From Anas platyrhynchos (Eukaryota; Chordata; Aves; Anseriformes; Anatidae), in NCBI RefSeq assembly GCF_047663525.1, contig NC_092593.1, positions 29,042,501 to 29,106,500 of the forward strand: 64,000 nucleotides of DNA. Reading direction: 5' to 3'. The notes beneath the pieces are model-generated. The model worked only from the letters and a program-made list of their open reading frames with translations. It did not search any database and was not told the DNA's origin. Positions within the stretch are counted from its first letter, which is position 1, and each line of letters begins with the position of its first letter. This document shows positions 11,419-23,019 of this stretch, piece by piece. Both the position numbers and the translations under genes were made by a program.

Positions 11419-14400
11419 CTGTGCATTTTCATCTTTTAGAGGCTGGTTAGCAGGACGGTGGACCTACGTGTGTTCCAGCAAGGCCCTGTGCTTCCTTAAT
11501 CCACACCTCTCCCAGGAAGGCGTAGTGGCCTCGTGCCTGAGGACCTGCCAGCACGAGCCACCAGTGCCTGCTCCTGTGGAACGAGACCCCGAGCAAGCAG
11601 CGTGTTAGCTTCTCCGTACCTACTCAGAGCACCACCCCACAGCACTCAGTAACGAGCGTGGAGATGAAAAGAACATCTGCTGGGGCCTTGGGTTCCCTTT
11701 GGAGTAGTCCAGCTTTGTTTTTACAGGTGTCCTCCATCCCAGCATTGCTCTGTTTTCCAGGTGTTGTAATTCACTTGGCAGTGTGCACGCAACCCCGTGT
11801 CAGATCTCTGAGAGAGGCGTTTTGTGCTGCGTGTGGAGTGCTGGCACAGCTGCCGTGTGTAACCTTGCCGTGGCGGGGCACGGTGCGGTGCAAAGGAGTT
11901 TAATTCCAGTGTTGGCTCGTGTGGCAAGCAGCGTGTGGTATGACCAAATGCGTGTTGGGCATAGTTTTTAATCCAGGTTTTAACTCTTCTTTAAAAGTAA
12001 AACTGTTTATAAACTGAACCTGTGAAGGAAATAATTTTCTCTTCCCTTGCTGTGGGAAGGAGTGTTAGCTGCGTGTTTCTCTTCCCTCCTTCCCACTCCA
12101 ACACCTCAGGGGAAAAAAAATCTTTTAGCAAACCAGCTGTAAAGTTTTGGGCTTCTGAAGACTATTCTATGCCAGTTAAATAATTCTATCTCCGGTTCTG
12201 TATTAAAATGGAAAAGATAAAATGGCTCAAGTCCTCTTCACACTTCTGCGTAGGTGCGTATGCGGTAACGCAGTCTGTGCTGTTATCCTGAGTTCCCATT
12301 GCCTCTATCCATGCACGGGGAAGTTTGCCTCTTGCCTGTTACGTCCCATACTTGATTCTGCCTGCTTTAAGAAGGCAGATTCAGTAGGGATGGTGCTGAT
12401 TCTTCGTTTATAACCATCTGCTCCTTTTTATGGGCAGAGCCACTGCTTTTCCTAGCATCCAGGACCATCCTGTGGTCGCACGACTGACTCCCCTTGGGTT
12501 CGCCATCCGCTTGCACAAGAGGGGTGGAAAGAAAGAGAGAAAGGAGGTGAGAACAGGTCCTGCCACCAAAACAAAACCTTGACGCCCTGCAGCCTTGGAC
12601 GAGGTGGTGATGCTGCCTCTCAGCCTGGGGAACCGGCGATTTCGTGCCAACACCTGTCCCACTCCAACAGCTTGGCTTACCGCATTTCAGATTTGCTCTC
12701 TTAACCACCCCCCTCTGGCTGTTGCTGTGGTTGGCTGCGGAGTGCTGGTGCTTTCCCAACACGTCCATTAATAGCTTCCTTGTCAGCTGGGGACAGATGT
12801 AGCTGCCCCTGCTGTGACAAGGTCAGCCTCTGCGCTGAAGGGACCTGCGTGCGCTCCGGACCTCAGCCTGACCTATTGATTCCTCACCTGCCCCTACCCA
12901 CGGTGTATTCTTCAGCAGTGACATTTGCCCCAGAGCTACAATTAGAGATCCAGTGAGTTCCTCCTCCTTCCCCTTCCTCCTCCAAGGTGTAGCTTTCATG
13001 TTTTAATCGCAGTGAGGTTTGGATGTTAACCACGCGGCTTGAGTTCTGCGAAGGGAAGGAGTCGCTGCTGAAATAGAACTGAAGACGCGCGGTGCTGTGC
13101 CCCTACCACAGACAGAAACTGAAATGAATCCCTTCTGTTGAAGAGCTTGCTGAGCAAGTGTAATTTAGATGCACAACAAATTCCAGCTGGCTTTGAATGC
13201 TGTTTACAATAGACTGGGCAAAATGAATCATTTGTGCAGAAGTTAATGGAAGCAACTGGAGCAAAGGAGAGGTGGGAGAGCACACCGTCACTGGGCAGGC
13301 TGCTCCCCAAAAACCTGTGTGCTCAGGCGTAGTGCAAGCATTTCTGAAGAGCCTCAAAAAGCTGTCTATGTTAAAGGAGGTCTTGGAGGAAAATGAGGCC
13401 TAAAGATTGATAAAAGGGGCTTTCTGTTGACTTGTACATCATCTTGGGTGAGCTTCTTGAGGGTGCGTGGCCCTGGGATCTCCCAAATCCGAGCCCTTCT
13501 GATGCTGTTGCTTCCTGCGGCCCTTCTCAGCTTGTCCACCTGTGAAGCGAGTGGTTTTACTAAACTCTGCCTGAAAGATGGGATCGGGTTTAGCTCTGCA
13601 GCCCCAGCTTGTCCCGTGGGGAGCAGGCGCTGTGCCTTCCTCCTGCAGTGATGAGCAACCTTCCTTGGGCCGTGGCCACCCAGGAGAGCTCTGTGCTCCA
13701 GTTTTGGTGTCATGGGTTAGAGATACCTATCGTGCTGGAGAGAGGAGCTCAGGCGCCGTACTAGAGAGCTTTTCTGAGAAAGGGAAACTATTTCCCCTCG
13801 CAGTCATTCGGTGAGACGCACTTAATTTGATCTGACCCTTTTAACCCTGATAAGAGGGCAGCATTCTTCACATAGCTGCTGATCAGATAGCGTCATCGGG
13901 GGAGCACTGCAGGCGGCGGGATGGCATGAAACCTGCCAGCTCTGCTTCAGTTCCCAGCTTTAAGTTTTATTTGCCAAATACATATTCACAGCGAGATCAA
14001 AACAGAAGTGTTGCCTGCCGGTGCTGTGTAATTCCTCTGCAGCTGCTGGAGCCCAGCCTAGCGGCTTCTATCTGATGGGACCACTCCCGACTGTTTGATT
14101 CCTGCTGGTGTTCTCCACCCTCCCCTACAACAGCTCCAGGTACAAGTGATACCCAGACCTCGAGTGCTTGAGAAAACTTAGTCTCAATTAGCCCGCTGGG
14201 TGCCCGGCATCTTCAGAGATGGCTGGGCTTCCCAACCCGTGGCACCCGCTGCGGTTCCCCCTGGGAGAGGCAGACACCACGCCTCATTCCTCCACCTGCT
14301 CGCGGATCCACATGGCCTGGAGACACGGTCCCAGACACGGGGGGTGCTCAGCGAGGGCACTCCCGGCCCCGAGCAGAGGTCTGAGGAGGAGCAAGGCGGG

Positions 14401-15627
14401 TGCATGGCCAGGATGCGTTGCTGGTGCACCGTTCCTGCCAGCTGCGGGCTAAAAGCTGGGGCAGAGCTCAGGTTTTGGTTTCTCCATGTTCCTTATCTCA
14501 TTGCTGCAGGCACCCTCCTTTCAGCACTCGTGCAGCCCTGGCAGAAAGTGGGGTGCCAGTTCTCCAGGGAGCAGGGCTGTGCTGAGTTACGGTGTCAGAA
14601 TAGCACAGCGATGCCACTCTGCGCTTCAGAAATCAGATACAAGCGGGGTTTATTGAGCCACTCATTTACAGGTTTGCTGTTTTCTGGTTCCTCTTGTTGC
14701 TTAGGAGAGGATCCAGTCCAAATGGAGATCACTATTTAGTGGGGAAGTTTATTTCCTTTTTGGGAATCGAATTCTTGCATTTAAAATTCACCACGGAGTT
14801 TCTGTTGCAGAAAGGGAATTGGATCTTGCAAAAAAAAAAAATAATGAACAAACAACTGCTAAGATAAAAGCAGGCAAGACCTGTCCAGCCCTGGCATGGC
14901 TGTGCCCATGTGCTGGCCACTGCCATCACCTGTGGGTGTCTTGGGAGCCAGGGCTGATTTTTGTCCTCGCAAGTTCTGGTTTCTGCCTGCTTACAGGGGA
15001 GCCCTGAGCATCTGCAGAAGGAAGGAAGGAGGCGCTTGACACCCCGCCGTGTTGCTTTTCTCTCTGTTGGATGCGGGTGAAGCTCAGGGTCTGGTTCTCC
15101 TCAGTGCCCAAGACAGGAGTGTGAAGTCGGTCCTGGCTTTGGCTTCCCGCGAGCCCTGGCTGCTGCAGAGGTGGCCCACGTTTCCTCACCCCAGAGCAGC
15201 CCCGGTCCCCATTGCGACACTCAGAGCAGTAGCTCTTTCACTCGTCTGTTTTCCTTTTGAGGATTAACGCTGATATGTAGATGTGTTTTTCATCTTCTGT
15301 TCAGGAGGAGCTGCCTGCTGCCGGGGTCATTGCTGGGAACCGGGAGAGAAGAGATCCCTGCAGATTATCTACGCCTATTAGAGCATTTTTGGGGTGTTGG
15401 CTGAGGCGGTCTGCCTTTCCCGTGGTAGGACAGGGTGGGAGCGAGGTGTGCAGCTGGAGCCCACGTTAGCCACATTTTGGGCTTGGGTCCTGTGTGGCAT
15501 GTGGTAGGACCGTGGCCAAGGCGTGACACGGCTTCCTCTTCGCTCCAGCCCTGATGTGCTCAGCCCGCGGTGTTGTGCAACGCTCCCCAGGGGGCCAGGT
15601 CCCTCCTGCCAGCCCCAGCAGTGCTGC
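11419..15627. other. Gene-free GC-richer stretch
   Basis: Base composition rises here relative to the first 11 kb. Open frames of 100-180 codons appear on both strands (for example 14200-14739 +), as expected when stop codons are rare, and none has a recognisable domain. A polypyrimidine tract lies at 12960-12985 and a short poly(A) run near 14829-14840. Confidence 0.5.
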
Positions 15628-15700
15628 TCACAGAACCACACTGTATCCGAGTGGGAAGGGACCCACCAGGATCAGAGTCTAACTCCTGGGTCCCCAAAGG
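15628..15700 (-). mobile_element. CR1 LINE 3'-end fragment
   Basis: The sequence begins TCACAGAACCACACTG, followed by GTGGGAAGGGACCCACC, then AGGATCAGAGTCTAACTCCTGG. This is the order of the reverse-complement CR1 3' end of the type with GGGACCCACAAGGATCA. The 3' end of the element is at the low coordinate. It passes into A-rich sequence near 15705 and I cannot follow it further. Confidence 0.75.
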
Positions 15701-16773
15701 ACCACCAAAAAAAAACAAACCAACATACCAGTATGCATCTTGGAGAGAGGTAGCTCCCGAATCCTGCTGCCAGCCCTGTGCCATGCAGGCTGGTGGGTCT
15801 GGGGCTGCTCTTGCAAAACCTTACAGCTCTGCCCGGCTGTTTCCCTACTGTCCTGGCACATCCATGCCATCCCCTCCTGGCTGTGCCCCTTGCACCCACA
15901 CCGGGTCCCTGCGGGGTGGCTTCCCCGCGGTGCCTGCGTGCACGCAGCGCTTTGGCAAGGAGGCTCGTGGAGCTGGACAACGCATCTGCTCCCTCCAAGA
16001 GCTTAATGTTAAACACGCTCTGCTGGCAGGAGCGTTTACGAGCCATGGAGGCAGCGAGGGGAAAACGACTTTGATACCCAATAAAGCTTTTTCCTGCCTG
16101 CTCAGATCTGGGTTGCGATACCGCTGGGTCACAAGGGGTTGCCTCACGCCAGTGTGTCCTGGCACAGCTCTGAGCACACAATAACCCGCTCACCTCCTCC
16201 CCGTCCTCTTTGCTTTGTGCCTCCTGCACCGTTTTATGTGCAGGGGACGTCCTGACCAGGAATGACTAAACAAAGATCTCGGCCACCGGTGCAGCATGAC
16301 TGGGTAAGCGTCTCCACCTCTTGCAAAGCCTCCGGTGTACCCATGGTGCTGGTTTCCAGCCGGGCGCACGGGGCTTTCCCAGCACACCCCATTAGATGGC
16401 AATGCAGCCTGCTCCTCCGTGCGGTGTCTGGGGATGGAGGCAGCCAGCACGGGCCTGGGACCAGGGGCTGCAGGCTGCTGAGGCTCTGAGCACGCTTCAG
16501 CTGTGCTGATAGCTCGGCTCCTGCTGCCCACGCTGTGAGCAAGGCTGGGATTTCCCATCCGCCTGGCTTTGAGGTGCACCGTGGTGGCCTTTGGGCCAGC
16601 CATGCCCCTTGTGTGGGGTGCAGGGGTGCAAACGGGGGTCAGACGGCAGCATTAATCCGGGACCACACTGAGCAGTGCCACCTCTGGAAGTGCCCGTGCA
16701 GTGGTGGCAAGGGAATTGGCAAACACCGCCGCGTTTCACGGCAGCCCGGCCAAGGGGAGCTAAGTAAAATTAA
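15701..16773. other. Gene-free GC-rich stretch
   Basis: Long overlapping open frames on both strands (up to about 200 codons) reflect the scarcity of stops in GC-rich sequence. No family, signal peptide or domain pattern is seen. Confidence 0.5.
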
Positions 16774-16836
16774 AGCGTGATAGTTCGTTGCTGTGTAATT
16801 AGCTTCAGCTGCTTTCGAGCTGAAGCAAATCACGCT
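16774..16836. other. Nested hairpin-forming sequence
   Basis: GCTTCAGCT (16802-16810) and AGCTGAAGC (16818-16826) form an exact 9-bp stem with a 7-base loop. Outside it, AGCGTGAT (16774-16781) and ATCACGCT (16829-16836) form an exact 8-bp stem. An alternative outward extension pairs GTGTAATTA with AAATCACGC through a G-T pair and two mismatches. It could be a structured RNA or paired transcription-factor sites. The asymmetric 20-versus-2-base internal loop is unlike a typical microRNA precursor. Confidence 0.5.
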
Positions 16837-16899
16837 CAAAGACCGGTTTTTGTACCGGGGAGAACTTTGAACTGCGTTAGCAGCCCCTTTGTAGCCTGG

Positions 16900-17220
16900 G
16901 AGGGAGCAGCCCAGCCGGAGCGGGGAGGCTGCTCCTGTCTGCGGCGGGAGCTCCGTGTGTGGTTTCGGGCGAGATAACGCGCCCCAAACCTGCCCCGTTC
17001 GGCTGCGCCCGCTGCGGTGCCCAGCCTCACCTGCAAACAAAGACAGAGGTTGTTCCCCCTGACTGTAATTAGCCCTGAAAGGGAGAGCCCCGGGCATGGG
17101 GAAACCACCGCGGCACCCCAGGAGAGCCTGCAGCTCCCCACCGGTGCCTTCTCCACTCGGATGCGCCCCTGGGTGCCCCCGAGATGTTCGGATGGTGGTC
17201 GGGACAGGTGGTCCTATGGC
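16900..17220. promoter_or_regulatory. CpG-rich patch
   Basis: I count a little over 20 CpG dinucleotides in about 310 bases of GC-rich sequence, which puts the observed/expected ratio near island thresholds. CpG is otherwise sparse in this window. No TATA box, open exon or clear donor site follows, so it may be a small orphan CpG island, an alternative promoter or a GC-rich enhancer. Confidence 0.35.
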
Positions 17221-17394
17221 ACAGACCCAACAGCTCGTGGCTGAGCTGCTGCTGGGTTTGCAGGCAGAAGGTCTGCCTGGGCTGGCGGTGCCAAGCCCTG
17301 AGCAGGAGAACCCTCCCCGTGCTGGAGAAGCTGCTCTGGGAGAGCAGGAGGGCTCCAGCAGCTCGTCTGCGGTGCCTCAACTGGGGGCGGCTTA

Positions 17395-17869
17395 ATTGCC
17401 TTTGATAAATTCATGAGATCATAAAAACAAATGAAGATGGGAAGCACTTGTGCTAAGCCCTGATTGCCAATGGGATGCAAGACAGATGTGTTTGGACCAG
17501 GCACGAGTGGATGAAGCCCAGCATCCAGGGCTGCTGCAGGGGCCCTGTGCTGGCCAAACCAACACAGTCAGAGCAAATCTCCTGTCCTGCAGTGGCATCA
17601 GGCATGACACAGACCCTGCCTTCGCCACGTGACACTGGCACCATCCCTCTGACAGCCTCCTGGCTTGGTCCAGGGGGCCCAAATAGCCAAAGTGAGGGTC
17701 ACGAGCACCCAAAAGCATCCCGGGCATGTGTGCGGGGTGGCTGCAGCCCAGTGGGGTAAGGAAGTGGTCAGGGCAGCGCCGTGTCCTCCAGGGGGTTTGC
17801 TCGGCCCCATGGGGTTGGTGTCGGTGAGCATCCCGCCGGGGTGCTGCAGAGCCAGGCGTGTAACTTTCA
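17395..17869. other. Gene-free stretch
   Basis: A short AT-rich island (17395-17445) precedes GC-rich sequence. GTAAGG at about 17755 resembles a splice donor, but no coding frame with a partner acceptor is evident. Confidence 0.4.
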
Positions 17870-18080
17870 GATCGGCCAAGTGTAGTAAGTTAATGATTAG
17901 ATTTATCATAAAGCAATCTAATGAGGAGCAATATAGCCAAGCACTTCCCATTCAGTGACGCACATCCAAATCTTAATAGAAACTGACAGCCTGACCCTGT
18001 TACCGTGCTCTGGCCAAATAAAATCAGCCTGATAGTTCCCTGGAGAAAGCAGCCACGGCTTTAATATGTCTTCTCAAAAC
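17870..18080. promoter_or_regulatory. AT-rich island, candidate conserved enhancer
   Basis: Within GC-rich surroundings this block is AT-rich and carries TAATGATTAG followed by an exact 8-bp inverted repeat, ATTAGATT (17896-17903) and AATCTAAT (17915-17922), spaced 11 bases. Further TAAT, TTTATC and GATA-like cores follow to 18080. The composition contrast and paired homeodomain-like half-sites suggest a developmental enhancer. This is inference. Confidence 0.35.
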
Positions 18081-20482
18081 ATTTATCTGACCGGCTTTAA
18101 AAAGAAGAAACCTGCAGTGACTCGGAGTTGGTTTACATGACCTCCCCTCGCCGCAGCTTTCCCAGCTCGGTGCCACGTGGAAAGCAGCGTCCCCGTCCTG
18201 CCCCGTCCTGCCCAAGACCCAGGCCCTGCAGCTCTGGCGCCCGGTGGAGGTGTGAACATACCGTGAATATTAACAGGAATAATTGGAGGTATTTGGGAGC
18301 TTCGGGTATGCGATTTTCTGCAGGTGACATTTTACTACCCGAGCTCTTGCAGGGCTGAGTCTCTGATCTAAGCCTTCCGCTGTGCTGTCCCTCTGCAGTT
18401 TAAAAGGGAAACAGCATGTTTTGTACTCAGTTCCTAGTGCCAGCCTCTGTCCCTCTCGCAGACTCTATTTAAAATCTGAGCATGTCTGAGCATCTCAGAA
18501 ATCATTGCATCTCGAGCAAAAGCTCAAACCTTTTATATGCGACAGGACTGGGAAAAAGTCTGGTCTTTCCAAGCCCAAGTTTTATCCTGACCACCACCAC
18601 GTGTTCACACCTTCACGTGTTTCCAGCCCTGTTCCAGCGCTGTTTTTGATATCCACCACCTGATTGTTGTAGACGCAGGAACCGTGGTGGAAGGAGGCAC
18701 CAAGCCAGGAGCTGGAGGTCCCATCTGCAGGCCTGGCACCAGCTGCAGCCTCTCGCAGGGCTGGTGCAGAGGGAAATCTTCTAGGAACAGCTTCAAGGCT
18801 TGAAGGCGTCAGTCCTGGCTGCCATCCCTGCCGTGGGAGTGCCACAGGTTTTTTCTGACCCGTCCAGGGTAGCATCAGCTGGTATCCAAAGCCTCAGGGG
18901 CAGCTGCAAGAAGTCCTGCAGCCTGTGCCCAAGATGCTCCTGGACATTTTCTCCAAAATAGATGTTCTCCCCTTGGGAAGTCTTCTCTGGCGTGGTGATT
19001 TACAGGCAGAAGAGGCAGACTGGTTTCTGGTGCTCATGTGCTGTTACTCAGCAGTCCCTCCCCATTTGCACTGAGTGTATTTCATGGGATAAATAACAGA
19101 AATACCCAGGGTCAGCCCAGCCGTTGTTTGATCCCCCAAGTCCCTGCCCTTGCCCACATCATGTGACGTTGAGTTCCCCAAGGCGAATTGTGTGAAAAGA
19201 TGCCTTTTTTTTCCCATCACTTCTGAATTTACTGTCTCTTCATTTTCGCTGAATGCCCTGTTGTTTGCAGAGCGTGAATACAAGCTCTGTGCACGGAACC
19301 AGGATGGCCCCAAATGCTGGGCACCAGTGGACCTCAAAGCCGCCTTTTCTTGAACGCGCTGACTTTCAGAGGAGCCCTCCGAGGCAGGGCAATTACCCCG
19401 GCTTTGTGCAACAACCTTGATCCAGGAGATGGCCCAAGAGGAAGATGGGGACAGAGGGATGGAGAGACCCACTTGGAGGGGGGAGGGAAGCCAGCCAGCT
19501 CTGGTCAGAAGAGCTCTGAGCCCCTCTTTGTGTCACAGGACTCACGCAGCAGTGACCACGTCCTCGTGTGAGCCCAGGAGCTGTGCAAGCAGCCTGGGGA
19601 ACCGGGCAAAGCGGGGGCTGGAGGTGGCTGTGCAGATGCTCAGAAAATTGTCCACATGTGGCACTATAGGTCTCCCTTCGTGGTTTTATAGTCATGGCAG
19701 GCATTGCATTTCCTCGTGCTGCAAAGCAAGCTGAAAGCAACCTGTCCCTCTGTACCTTGTGCTGACCCCACGAGGACCTGCCAAAATCCACCCACCCCAC
19801 GTGCCGGGAGCGGCTGTCCCCATGCGCTGCCAGCTGCGAGCAAGCACCCTCAAGAGCAGAACCTGCTTTGACGGCCACCAGGCTGAGAGGTGTTTCGCAG
19901 CCCCCTGTAAACAGACACAGCTGATTTGTTTCTTAATTGCTTGTCCATGGGAGCTGTGAGGCTTCATCTCTGTGGGGTGGGAGCTGGGAGCTTTGCTCTG
20001 TTTGATTGCGTGCTCTGCTGCCCCAGCTTCAAAGATCTCTTTGCTTTTCCCTCCCTTTCATGTCCCATCCCTTGAAGTCTCTCTCCTGCATGAAGGCACA
20101 AACCCAGGATGGCTGAAGGGACCCGAATGCAATTACTTAGCGGAGTGTTTCAATAAATTAGCAGCTCGTTTCTTTGCCAGGCAGCACTTACTCTTCAGTT
20201 GGCCCGTGTCTGCGCAGCCGACAGCGTATGATGGGCTCCTGGACTTGGGGATATCGGCTGGGGCAGGCATGATCAGCCCCGATCACGTCCTCAGGCCTGG
20301 ATGTGACTCTGTGGAGGATTTTGCCCAGTTCCATCTCCATTTGCAACTGCAACCATTTGGATTTTGCGAGGTAAAGAGCAGCAGTTCTCCCAGTGGGCTG
20401 TCCCTGTGAAATGGGAGTGCAAAATACCGGCACCCAGAGCTGCTGCTGGGGAAGGTAAGTTGGCACCAGCACCTCATGGTGC
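18081..20482. other. Gene-free stretch
   Basis: No exon can be supported. A good donor-like sequence, GGGGAAGGTAAGT, sits at about 20448-20460, but the frame upstream of it shows neither codon bias nor a paired acceptor. Confidence 0.45.
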
Positions 20483-20509
20483 TTTTTTTTTTATATATAT
20501 ATATATATA
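20483..20509. repeat. T-run followed by (TA)9
   Basis: T10 leads into about nine TA dinucleotides at 20492-20509. Confidence 0.9.
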
Positions 20510-21481
20510 ATAGCCTTTTATTTATGAAGCTACTTTGGAGTCTGATTCACTTGCTTTGCTCAGTATTTATTAGTACTTCACCTGCCTCGGACTGGGGAGC
20601 TGCAAGCACTTTGATAAATGGATTGCCTTTCCTGGAACGATGTCCCAGCATCAGCTAATCGGGATCTTCCAGCTCCTCCGTGCGACTGCCAAAGCACCAC
20701 TCCTGTAAATCAAGGATGGCAAGAAGAAAACCCCACCAGCACCCGGCAGTGCCTGGAAAAGGCTCGTCTCCTTCCTCAGGAGGGGAACCAGCCACGTCTC
20801 TGCTAATTAGCTGCTTCCCTCATCTTCTCCGTTTGGGGGTGACCAGGGGGGATATTCCCTGACAAGGGCTGTGTCACCAGAGAGGTGGCATCCTTCCAGA
20901 GGCAGCTTGGGGATGCACCTACAAAAAATGTCTCAATGTTGCCATGGAGAAGCTGGCTGGAGGCCACCACGCAGCAGCACCTGGGTGAGAGGGGACCGTG
21001 GCCCCAGGGAGATGCCACCATGGGGCTTCCCACCCACCTGGGGTGCCCCCCGGTAGGGCTGCCCTGCAGGATGGGGCTTGGCTAGTAGGGCTCTGTATGG
21101 GGTCCAAGCCCTGCCAAGGGTTCCACGCACACAATTTCTTTTTTTTTTTTTTTAAAGAGAAATTCTCTCCTTTGTCGCTTGATGAAAACGTTTCAGGCCT
21201 TTTGGGTTTTTCCCGGTGATTAAGTCTAATGAGAAGAGACAGCAGAGGATTTATTAGTGTCTGCCTGCTGATTCCAGCCTAGCCCCTGTTGTGGCAGAGG
21301 ACCTGATGCTGTTATTCCCAAGCACGGGCTCCTCGCAAAGCGACCACGGCTCTCTCATCACAGCAGCCCCATGGCCAAGCCCCTTCCCCGCTGCCCAGCG
21401 TGTCCAGCGGAGCCCGAGTGGGAGAAACAAAGCGGCGGCAGAAATTGGGATGGAGGAAAACATTATCTGAACCTTGATGGC

Positions 21482-21495
21482 ATTGCCATGGTAAC
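21482..21495. promoter_or_regulatory. RFX X-box-like motif
   Basis: ATTGCCATGGTAAC differs from the palindromic X-box GTTGCCATGGCAAC at two positions. RFX-family proteins are the known binders. It lies in a CpG-containing stretch. Confidence 0.35.
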
Positions 21496-23002
21496 GGGGG
21501 AAACTGTGCCACTCTGCCCGCCGCGACGGGTCCCCCCTCCAGCACCTGGGGCTGGGCAGCGAGGGCCCTGCCCTGCTGCAGTGGATGTAGCGACGCTGTG
21601 CTGTAATTACCGGGAGCTCTCCCCGCAGCCGTGTGAGAGGCACTGCTGGAAAGCCTGCAAAAATAAACCGAGGTTAAAAATAGCCCCACGCGTGCCTGCT
21701 TTCTAGGCGAAACGAGGGGAATTTTGACATGAAGCAGAGCGGAATCTACCCTCTGGATGCCAGCCTGTCCCTGGTCTGTTACAGCCCCTGGAAGATGGGC
21801 AGGGGGGGCTGTCAGTGGAAGCAAGGAGCTGCTCTGCGTGTGCCGATGCCCGTGGTGCAGAGACACCCAGGGCAGCTCGTGAGCCCAGCCTTGGGCACGG
21901 TCTGCTCGCATCCTGCTGCAGGCAGCTGTGGGCTGAGCCTTGAAATCCAGCAAACGCTGCTGCTCTGTCCTGAATGCAGATGGGGTTTCAGCTCGCCCAA
22001 ACAGGGCAGGGAGAAAAAACGGCTGTAGAGCTGAGGCGCTGGGGTGGTTTCTTGGGAGTTTCCCCTAGGAAGATGCCTAGTCTGGATTACAGATCTCACA
22101 GGATAGGGACTCCACCTCAGCCCTTGCTAATTCATAAAATATGTAAATGCGCTTCTCCCCTCCACATCGCTTCTTCCCTCTTTTGCAATTCCTCATCGCT
22201 GCTGTAACCTTCCTTTCTGCCCAGCCGAGCTGCCTGTGCTTGAGCAACACTCCTGGCCTGACCTAACTTTTTTCAAATGCAAAAGGAAGCAGAAGAACTC
22301 ATCCTTAATTGCACCAATGGGAAAAGCAAACCGTAATGGCATTTTCATGGAAGCACGAGCCCACCTCGATCTGCACGCTGCGCCAGGAGGCCAGGGCACT
22401 GGAGACTTCACCTGGGCTGTGGGAGTAAGTATGGGGCATGGCTCCTCTCTGCCATCTGGCACAGCACAGCACGGCATGCCACAGTCCCTCTAGGTGCAGG
22501 TGGGCTGGGGGTGAGATTAGGGGAAGGGCTGAGTGTCCCGAATTGCAGGCTTCCCCAGTGTAGGCTGTGGAGGGGCTCCTCTTGCACTGGGTGTGATGCA
22601 GGTGCCTCCAACTTCCTCAAAGCTGCTTGATTGCCATTGAGAAATTAATGGGAGTTAATTGGTTGTGTTGGACCTGGGGGAGCAGTTGATCTCTAAATGC
22701 CATGGAGTTTAGGATAATGATGTGTTAAAAGTACAGGATGCAAATAATCCTAGAACCATAGGATGTGCCCACAGTCCAGATCCAATGGCAGGCACGGGGT
22801 CTCTCAGTACCCAGTTACCCACCACCATACCCCTCAAAGGAGAAGGCTTCCCAGTAAATACAAGGGACAGTGAGCTGCCTGGGACTTGCTGCAGAAGCTG
22901 GAGGGGATGAGCAGCAAAAACTGCGTGTGACCAAGCTATTGAAGTTCATCTGCACTCTGTTTCAGCAGAAACAGGGGCAGCAGTGGGAAGGCAGAGATGG
23001 GC

Positions 23003-23019
23003 TGATTTATAAGAAATCA
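23003..23019. promoter_or_regulatory. PBX/HOX-like site within an inverted repeat
   Basis: TGATTTAT (23003-23010) matches the composite PBX-HOX consensus TGATTNAT. TGATTT and AAATCA form an exact 6-bp inverted repeat across ATAAG. Motif evidence only. Confidence 0.3.

Noticed and set aside
15570..16184. 204-codon plus-strand frame
   Set aside because: It begins just before a CR1 fragment and runs through it into GC-rich sequence. Several frames are open at once.
16774..16836. MicroRNA precursor
   Set aside because: The stem is interrupted by a 20-versus-2-base internal loop and the inner stem is only 9 bp, unlike a canonical precursor.
20448..20460. Strong splice-donor-like GGTAAGT
   Set aside because: No upstream exon with an acceptor and coding bias could be paired with it.
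21312..21953. 213-codon minus-strand open frame
   Set aside because: It lies in GC-rich DNA where stops are rare. Composition is P/A/R/S-rich with no family features.
22738..22765. CCTAGAACCATAGGATG as a CR1 3' end
   Set aside because: Only the first dozen bases resemble CR1, and the GGTTGGAAGGGACC core does not follow.
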